DNA from: an uncultured Bacilli bacterium
Lineage (GTDB): Bacteria; Bacillota_I; Bacilli_A; RF39; UBA660
DNA: 64,000 nucleotides
NCBI GenBank assembly: GCA_949425635.1
Contig: CASPWD010000001.1
Coordinates: forward strand, 186,001 to 250,000
Direction: 5' to 3'
Below, one piece after another: positions 59,311-64,000 of this stretch. Every line of letters begins with the position of its first letter. Position 1 is the stretch's first letter. The notes below the pieces were generated by a model. That model made no database searches. It worked only from the letters and a program-made list of their open reading frames with translations, and was not told where the DNA came from. A program made the position numbers and the translations under genes.

Positions 59311-60429
59311 TTAATAAGTTTTTATTGGTAAGATTAATTGAATTAAAGAATCATCAGTCATAGACTTGATTACGATAGGTTTAACTTCTCCATTAAGTAG
59401 TATTAATATTTCTTCATCTTTTAATGTCTTTAATGCATCTAACATATATTTAGCACTAAATGAAATATCTATATTAGCATCTTCTTTAGTTTCAACATCA
59501 AGTCTTTCTTCTACTTTACCTATTTCAGATGCAAATGAATTTATTATCATTTGGCTATTCTTTATTCTCATTTTAACTATATTCTTATCTTTACTTTGTG
59601 TAAGTAATGCTGCTCTATCTATTGCACTATAGTAATTATTTAACTTAGTATTAACTATAATTTCAAAATCACTAGGAATTAAATTGCTTGTATTAGGATA
59701 TGTTCCAGAAAGTAAATTACTTTGAAATATAATATTCTTATACTTAAATAAAACTTTATTAGAGAATACATGCATTTCAACAGCTTCATCTTCTTGAATA
59801 ATTTTATCTAATTCCATAATATTTTTACCAGGAATAACTATATTTATTTCTTCTTCTGAAGGAACTTCAAGCTTAATATTCTTTTTAGCTAATCTATAAG
59901 AGTCAGTAGCTATACATTCAAATACATCTCCAACAATTTTAAAATTTAAACCTGTTAACAATGGTCTTAATTCTTGTGTAGATATAGCAAAAGCTGTCTG
60001 ACTTATAATACTTTTAAATGTACTACCATTTATAGTAATAGGATTTTTTGTTTCTTCTAATTTTAAACTAGGATATTCTTTAGGATCTAAACAATTTAAA
60101 TCATATTGACTATTGTCTGAAGATATCTTTATCTTTAATCCTTCCATTAATTCAAAATTAATTAAATCACTAGGCATTTTTCTAATAATATCTAGGATAT
60201 ATTTACTTTGAATTATAATAGACCCTTCACTTTCTACATTAGTAATAGCTTTCTTTTCAATAAATGCTCTAATTGTTAATTCACTATCACTAGCAGTTAA
60301 AAATAAACCTTCTTCATTTAGTTCAAATTTAACACCATTTAATATAGGTATTATATTCTTAGTTGAAATAGCCTTAACAACATTAGATAAATTTTCTAAT
60401 AATATATTTTTTTCTATCGTAAATTTCAT
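59311..60429 (-). CDS. dnaN: DNA polymerase III beta sliding clamp
   Basis: 372 residues, normal. Three clamp domains: the first opens MKFTIEKNILLENLSNVVKAI, the second includes QTAFAISTQELRPLLTGLNF near residue 135, and the third FSAKYMLDALKTLKDEEI near 327, with the closing LIQLILPIKTY that forms the partner-binding cleft. It follows dnaA across the second DnaA-box cluster. AAGGAAT ribosome-binding site. A strong terminator closes it, separating it from comK. Confidence 0.98.
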   Translation of the reverse strand: MKFTIEKNILLENLSNVVKAISTKNIIPILNGVKFELNEEGLFLTASDSELTIRAFIEKKAITNVESEGSIIIQSKYILDIIRKMPSDLINFELMEGLKIKISSDNSQYDLNCLDPKEYPSLKLEETKNPITINGSTFKSIISQTAFAISTQELRPLLTGLNFKIVGDVFECIATDSYRLAKKNIKLEVPSEEEINIVIPGKNIMELDKIIQEDEAVEMHVFSNKVLFKYKNIIFQSNLLSGTYPNTSNLIPSDFEIIVNTKLNNYYSAIDRAALLTQSKDKNIVKMRIKNSQMIINSFASEIGKVEERLDVETKEDANIDISFSAKYMLDALKTLKDEEILILLNGEVKPIVIKSMTDDSLIQLILPIKTY

Positions 60430-60585
60430 ATTAATTCCTTCTTTCTTTTTATATTATTTATAGTATTCATTATTATTACAATGTTGATAATGTGGATAAC
60501 ATCATTCTTGTCCACAATTATATGGGAAAAACGTTGATTTTTTTCTGTTGATAAACATTAACTTTTCCACATTTAATTCACAATA
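60430..60585. other. oriC part between dnaA and dnaN: DnaA boxes and unwinding-element candidate
   Basis: DnaA boxes TGTTGATAA (60482-60490) and TGTGGATAA (60491-60499, perfect) are adjacent, with TTGTCCACA (60508-60516), TGTTGATAA (60546-60554) and TTTTCCACA (60563-60571). Next to the tandem boxes, toward dnaN on the minus strand, lies an AT-rich run reading TAATAATAATGAATAC, which fits the DnaA-trio pattern. This is the B. subtilis incC-like position. Confidence 0.85.
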
Positions 60586-61956
60586 TTATAATTTTGTCTT
60601 AATTTCATTAATAATTTCTTTTAATTGACTATTACTTTTTAAGTCTTCTTCTATCTTATCTACAGCATGTATTACTGTCGAATGGTCTCTTCCACCAAAT
60701 TCTAATCCTATTCTAGGGAACGATTCATCAGTTAACATTCTACATAAATACATAGCTACCATTCTTGGATAAGCTATATTAGCACTTCTTCTCTTACCTT
60801 TTAGTACTTCTACTGTTAATTTATAGTAATCAGCTACTGCCTTTTGTATACTTACAATATCATTTGTAACATAAGGATTCTTTGTTATGTAGTCTTTTAA
60901 AGCTTCATTAGCAAACTCAAGATCAATTTTATCAGGAACATACATAGCTGTATAAGCAACTAATCTATTAATTGATCCCTCTAAGCTTCTTACATCTGTA
61001 TCAAAGTTACTAGCAATAAATTCAACCGCTTCATCAGTCATTTTACTCTCTAATGTTGTAGATCTATTTATTTTATCCTTAATAATACGACATCTTAAAT
61101 CAAAGTCAGGTGGATATATATCAACTGGTAATCCCCATGCAAATCTACTTCTAAGTCTCTCTTCTAGCAGTTTTAAGTCTTCAGGACTTCTATCGGAACT
61201 TATTATTATTTGTTTATTTCTTGAATGTAAGTCATTAAATGTATGGAAGAATTCTTCTTGTGTCTTTTCTGCACCAACTAAATATTGAATATCATCTATT
61301 ATTAACACATCTATATTTCTATATTTATTTTTAAAGTTATTTGCATAATCCATTGCATTATTATTCTGACTAGCAATTCCTGTATAATCATTCTTGAAAT
61401 CCGCACTAGTAGTATATAAAACTTTCAAATCACTATTATTTTCAGTAATATAGTTACCAATTGCATGCATTAAATGAGTCTTACCAAGTCCACTTTTTCC
61501 ATATATAAATAATGGATTATAGCTTTCCCCAGGCTTTTGTGCTACCGCAAAAGCTGCAGTTCTAGCAAATTTATTAGTATCTCCAACTACAAAGCTATCA
61601 AAGTTCAAGGATTTATCTAAATTACTTTCAAATTTTTCGGTTTTAATGTTGTTTATAACCTCGTTGTTATTCACAACTTCATCAATAAGTGTTTCTTCTG
61701 GTTTCTTAATCTCATCTTCAAGTAAGCACTCTATTTCTCTTTCAGTTCCAGTAACTGTAACAAAGCTTTCATTAATTAAATCATAGTAATTAGATAATAA
61801 CCATCTTTTATGTAGGGCCATTGGTACTTGTAAAACTATTTTTTTATCATCAATTGTATATAATTTGGTATCTTTAAACCATGTACCAAAAGATACTGGA
61901 TTAAGTTCTTTCTCTATAATATCTAGAACTTGCACCCAAATATCATCAGATTTCAC
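60586..61956 (-). CDS. dnaA: Chromosomal replication initiator DnaA
   Basis: 456 residues. Domain I (~1-80, WVQVLDIIEKELNPVSFGTWF), variable linker (~85-115), AAA+ domain III with Walker A FIYGKSGLGKTHLMHAIGN near 150 and Walker B DVLIIDDIQYL near 215, and C-terminal domain IV ending with VAMYLCRMLTDESFPRIGLEFGGRDHSTVIHA, the DnaA-box-binding HTH. It is the initiator, flanked by DnaA-box clusters on both sides. The start is a GTG at 61956 behind GGGGTG. Confidence 0.98.
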   Translation of the reverse strand: MKSDDIWVQVLDIIEKELNPVSFGTWFKDTKLYTIDDKKIVLQVPMALHKRWLLSNYYDLINESFVTVTGTEREIECLLEDEIKKPEETLIDEVVNNNEVINNIKTEKFESNLDKSLNFDSFVVGDTNKFARTAAFAVAQKPGESYNPLFIYGKSGLGKTHLMHAIGNYITENNSDLKVLYTTSADFKNDYTGIASQNNNAMDYANNFKNKYRNIDVLIIDDIQYLVGAEKTQEEFFHTFNDLHSRNKQIIISSDRSPEDLKLLEERLRSRFAWGLPVDIYPPDFDLRCRIIKDKINRSTTLESKMTDEAVEFIASNFDTDVRSLEGSINRLVAYTAMYVPDKIDLEFANEALKDYITKNPYVTNDIVSIQKAVADYYKLTVEVLKGKRRSANIAYPRMVAMYLCRMLTDESFPRIGLEFGGRDHSTVIHAVDKIEEDLKSNSQLKEIINEIKTKL

Positions 61957-62224
61957 GTACCATCACCCCACTTCGACCAATCTGTACAAATATTTTAACT
62001 CAAGCTGTGGAAAATTAAAAGAAATATTTTTTAATTTTTTTGCTATCAACAGCATATCCACAAACTTACTAACAATTTACATCGCATAAACACTAGTATA
62101 CCTTTATTTATCAACACTATCAACAATTTTCAAATACACATGTTGAAAAAGTTATCCACATATCCACAGGCAAATGTTGATAAGTAGAAAAAAGTCGAAA
62201 AATCACGATTAAGTAAAGTAATTC
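61957..62224. other. oriC part between dnaA and rpmH: DnaA-box cluster
   Basis: Non-coding. DnaA boxes: perfect TTATCCACA (62152-62160); ATATCCACA (62054-62062, 62160-62168); TTATCAACA (62108-62116); TGTTGATAA (62175-62183); and weaker TGTGGAAAA (62006-62014), CTATCAACA (62043-62051, 62117-62125), TGTTGAAAA (62141-62149). Corresponds to incA/incB of B. subtilis, giving a bipartite origin with the cluster at 60430-60585. Confidence 0.9.
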
Positions 62225-62254
62225 TTGACATTTTTTGAAACCTAATATTATAAT
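62225..62254 (+). promoter_or_regulatory. Promoter of rpmH-rnpA
   Basis: Perfect TTGACA (62225-62230) and perfect TATAAT (62249-62254) with an 18-base spacer. Confidence 0.9.
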
Positions 62255-62287
62255 AAGGGAGCTTATTTAGATGTGGAGGTGTATTAT

Positions 62288-62413
62288 ATGAAAAGAACTT
62301 ATCAACCAAATAATAGAAAAAGAGCAAAGAAACATGGTTTTTTCGCTAGAAAAGAAAGCAATATTTTAAATTCAAGAAGAGCAAAAGGTCGTAAAAGAAT
62401 CGTTGTTAAATAA
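62288..62413 (+). CDS. rpmH: 50S ribosomal protein L34
   Basis: 41 residues: the opening [18 protein letters not shown] and the RRAKGRKRI end are diagnostic. Too short for the ORF search limits. The middle is three residues shorter than the usual 44-residue L34 ([10 protein letters not shown] replaces ARMSTKNGRKVLA). GGAGGTG ribosome-binding site 7 bases before ATG 62288. Transcribed away from dnaA, the universal arrangement. Confidence 0.97.
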   Translation: MKRTYQPNNRKRAKKHGFFARKESNILNSRRAKGRKRIVVK

Positions 62414-62414
62414 G

Positions 62415-62434
62415 CCACTACCAAGTGGTTTTTT
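62415..62434 (+). terminator. Attenuator-like hairpin between rpmH and rnpA
   Basis: CCACT (62415-62419) pairs with AGTGG (62424-62428), ACCA loop, then TTTTTT. Likely lowers rnpA and yidC expression relative to rpmH. Confidence 0.8.
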
Positions 62435-62459
62435 CTGTATTAAAAAGGGTGTGTATCAA

Positions 62460-62780
62460 ATGAAAAGAAAAGAAACTATAAAAGATAAAAAACTTTTTAA
62501 TAATATAATAAGGAAAGGCAAATTCAAAAAGAATGAATTTTATGTTCTATATAACGTAGCACATGATGACGAAGAGATTAACTATGGTGTAGCTATAAGT
62601 AAGAAAGTTGGAAATGCCGTTACTCGTAATAAATTGAAAAGACAAACTAGAGCAATTATTGATAGTCATAGAAATTTATTTAAAAATAACCACAATTATA
62701 TTATAATGATAAGAAAGAGCTGTGCTAATACTGAATATAATGTATTAGAAGCTGCTCTAGTTGGATTATTAGAGAGTTAA
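62460..62780 (+). CDS. rnpA: Ribonuclease P protein component
   Basis: 106 residues from ATG 62460, chosen over 62403, whose extra residues do not match the family and span the hairpin. It binds RNase P RNA and helps cleave pre-tRNA 5' leaders. KKVGNAVTRNKLKRQTRAI is the RNR signature (residues ~53-71), and FYVLYNVAHDDEEINYGVAIS the preceding strand. The spacing after rpmH contains the attenuator. It is 10 bases before yidC. AAAGGG-type ribosome-binding site. Confidence 0.97.
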   Translation: MKRKETIKDKKLFNNIIRKGKFKKNEFYVLYNVAHDDEEINYGVAISKKVGNAVTRNKLKRQTRAIIDSHRNLFKNNHNYIIMIRKSCANTEYNVLEAALVGLLES

Positions 62781-62790
62781 AGGTGAGAAC

Positions 62791-63729
62791 GTGAAGAAAA
62801 AAACAAAAGTATTTATAATCGCCCTTCTTTTAATCTTATGTACAGGATGTACTAAGACTCTAAAAGATGGCAAAGAAGTAGTAACAAATCCAGAAACTGG
62901 TCAAACATTAACATCAAATATTTTATGCCGACCAAGTGAGGAACAATTATTAGAAAAGTATTCAGAGTATGATGAAAAATTAACTGTAAGTTTAGATGAT
63001 CTACCAGAATGTAATAATTTTACTCCAAGTAAATTAAAATATAATGGTCTTTGGGAATCTATATTTGTTAAACCACTATCTTATATAATATTAAAACTTG
63101 GTTATCTAGTGAAAAACATGGGTATTTCAGTAATGATAATAGGTTTATTGATAAGACTTATTATGATGCCAATCCAAATTAAAACAGTAAAACAATCTGA
63201 AAATATGAAGAAAATTCAACCTGAGATGGCAAGAATTGAAAAGAAATATGCTAATAAAACAGACAATGATTCATTAATGATGAAGAGCCAAGAAACAATG
63301 ATGCTTTATAAAAAATATCAAATTAACCCAGTAAGTGGTTGTCTCCTAGCATTTATTCAATTACCAATATTCTTTGCTTTTTTAGAAGCAATCAATAGAA
63401 CACCAGCAATCTTTGAAGGAACATTCTTGACAATGAATTTGGGTATGACTCCTACAACAGGAATTGCTTCTCATAATTATATTTATATAATTCTAATTGT
63501 ATTAATTATCTTAACAACATTCCTATCATTTAAGATATCAATGTCTAGTCAAAACCAACCTACAGAAATGCAAGAACAAATGAAATTCATGTTTATATTT
63601 ATGATAGCAATGGTTGCATTTGCATCTTTAAGTTTACCAACAGCATTAGCGTTATACTGGATTGTAACAAATGGTTTTGCCGTAATTCAAAATTTAGTAA
63701 TTAAAAAGATAATTGGAAAGAGGAATTAA
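62791..63729 (+). CDS. yidC: Membrane insertase YidC/SpoIIIJ
   Basis: 312 residues from GTG 62791 behind AGGTGAGA. A lipoprotein signal peptide (ILCTGC, Cys near residue 20) precedes about five membrane helices. The N-terminal part has a ~60-residue external domain with extra Cys (ILCRPS, PECNNF), then GISVMIIGLLIRLIMMPIQIKTVKQSENMKKIQPEM with the conserved Arg near residue 125, and the closing helix ALALYWIVTNGFAVIQNLVIKK. Inserts and folds membrane proteins; the paralogue SpoIIIJ has a sporulation role. Co-transcribed with rnpA and jag. Confidence 0.96.
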   Translation: MKKKTKVFIIALLLILCTGCTKTLKDGKEVVTNPETGQTLTSNILCRPSEEQLLEKYSEYDEKLTVSLDDLPECNNFTPSKLKYNGLWESIFVKPLSYIILKLGYLVKNMGISVMIIGLLIRLIMMPIQIKTVKQSENMKKIQPEMARIEKKYANKTDNDSLMMKSQETMMLYKKYQINPVSGCLLAFIQLPIFFAFLEAINRTPAIFEGTFLTMNLGMTPTTGIASHNYIYIILIVLIILTTFLSFKISMSSQNQPTEMQEQMKFMFIFMIAMVAFASLSLPTALALYWIVTNGFAVIQNLVIKKIIGKRN

Positions 63730-63730
63730 A

Positions 63731-64000
63731 ATGAAGTTAGAAGTATTTGAAGGAAAAACTAAAGAAGATGCATTAAACTTAGCTTTAGAATCATTGAATG
63801 CTAAAGAAAGTGAAATCTTCTATACGGAAGAAGAAGTAAAAGGAAAACTATTTAAAGCTGCTACATATAAAGTTAATGCTATAAAAATATCTGAAATCGC
63901 AGAATTCCTAAAAGAAAAGTTAGCAGAATTACTTAAAAATATGAATATTGATTGTAAATTCGAATCAAGTGTTAGAGATGAACAAATAAATATTAAAATG
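63731..64000 (+). CDS. jag: RNA-binding protein Jag/KhpB, 3' part outside window
   Basis: 90 codons from ATG 63731 to the window end. MKLEVFEGKTKEDALNLALESLNAKESEIFYTEEEVKGKLF is the Jag-N domain. The KH and R3H domains would lie beyond the edge. Jag works with KhpA in RNA binding and cell elongation, and its gene is next to yidC in most Firmicutes. AGGAATTAAA ribosome-binding site directly after the yidC stop. Confidence 0.93.
   Translation, partial: MKLEVFEGKTKEDALNLALESLNAKESEIFYTEEEVKGKLFKAATYKVNAIKISEIAEFLKEKLAELLKNMNIDCKFESSVRDEQINIKM

Overview
The window is the replication-origin region of a low-GC (roughly 30%) member of the Bacilli, read with the standard bacterial code (TGA is used as a stop, for example in yabG and ricT). 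Gene content and order follow the Bacillus subtilis oriC neighbourhood: jag-yidC-rnpA-rpmH, dnaA-dnaN-recF-gyrB-gyrA, tadA-dnaX-ebfC-recR-bofA-holB-ricT-trmN6, pth-mfd-spoVT, metG-tatD-rsmA-yabG-veg-spoVG and yabP-yabQ-divIC. Spore-associated genes (bofA, yabG, yabP, yabQ, spoVG, spoVT) and a ComK homologue point to a spore-former or a recent relative of one. The SRP RNA is the short Alu-less type, which together with the AT richness suggests an uncultured gut Bacilli lineage near Mollicutes/RF39 (inference only).

Layout. 1-3.8 kb: NAD salvage operon pncA-pncB-Nudix-nadE (nadE runs off the left edge). 4-9.4 kb: three membrane-anchored XRE-family proteins, a four-LysM amidase and an unknown gene. 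9.5-10.8 kb: rdgB and an NrtR-type NAD regulator. 11-21.8 kb: LRR/degenerate-transglutaminase protein, rimO, an HtrA protease beside an Abi_2/HEPN gene, a head-on phospholipase C-like gene, a CwlD-like amidase, an acyltransferase, an anchored unknown and two tandem radical SAM genes. 21.9-26.1 kb: rpsI, rplM, truA and an ECF transporter module whose two ATPases have degenerate motifs. 26-31 kb: nrdG, a polytopic XRE protein, mntP, two paralogous membrane proteins and a permuted NlpC/P60-like protein. 31-42.3 kb: ispH, divIC, yabQ, yabP, spoVG, veg, yabG, ispE (head-on), rsmA, tatD, a candidate type I toxin-antitoxin locus, metG and dut behind a Met T-box, spoVT and a CheD-like protein. 42.4-52 kb: mfd, pth, trmN6, ricT, holB, bofA, recR, ebfC, dnaX, tadA and SRP RNA. 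52.1-53 kb: a non-coding centromere-like region with six parS sites interleaved with Noc-type sites. 53-62.2 kb: gyrA, gyrB, recF, comK, dnaN, dnaA, with DnaA boxes on both sides of dnaA. 62.3-64 kb: rpmH, rnpA, yidC and partial jag, diverging.

Functionally, the window combines replication initiation, clamp and clamp-loader, supercoiling, recombination and segregation sites with translation quality genes. Nearly all genes left of dnaA are on the minus strand, co-directional with the leftward fork. The head-on exceptions are the phospholipase-like gene, ispE and the 25-residue toxin-like ORF. The most interesting items are the parS/Noc cluster, the toxin-like ORF with paired 5' and 3' flanks and an opposing RNA, a CheD-like protein with the catalytic spacing conserved but no chemotaxis genes nearby, and the degenerate ECF ATPases.
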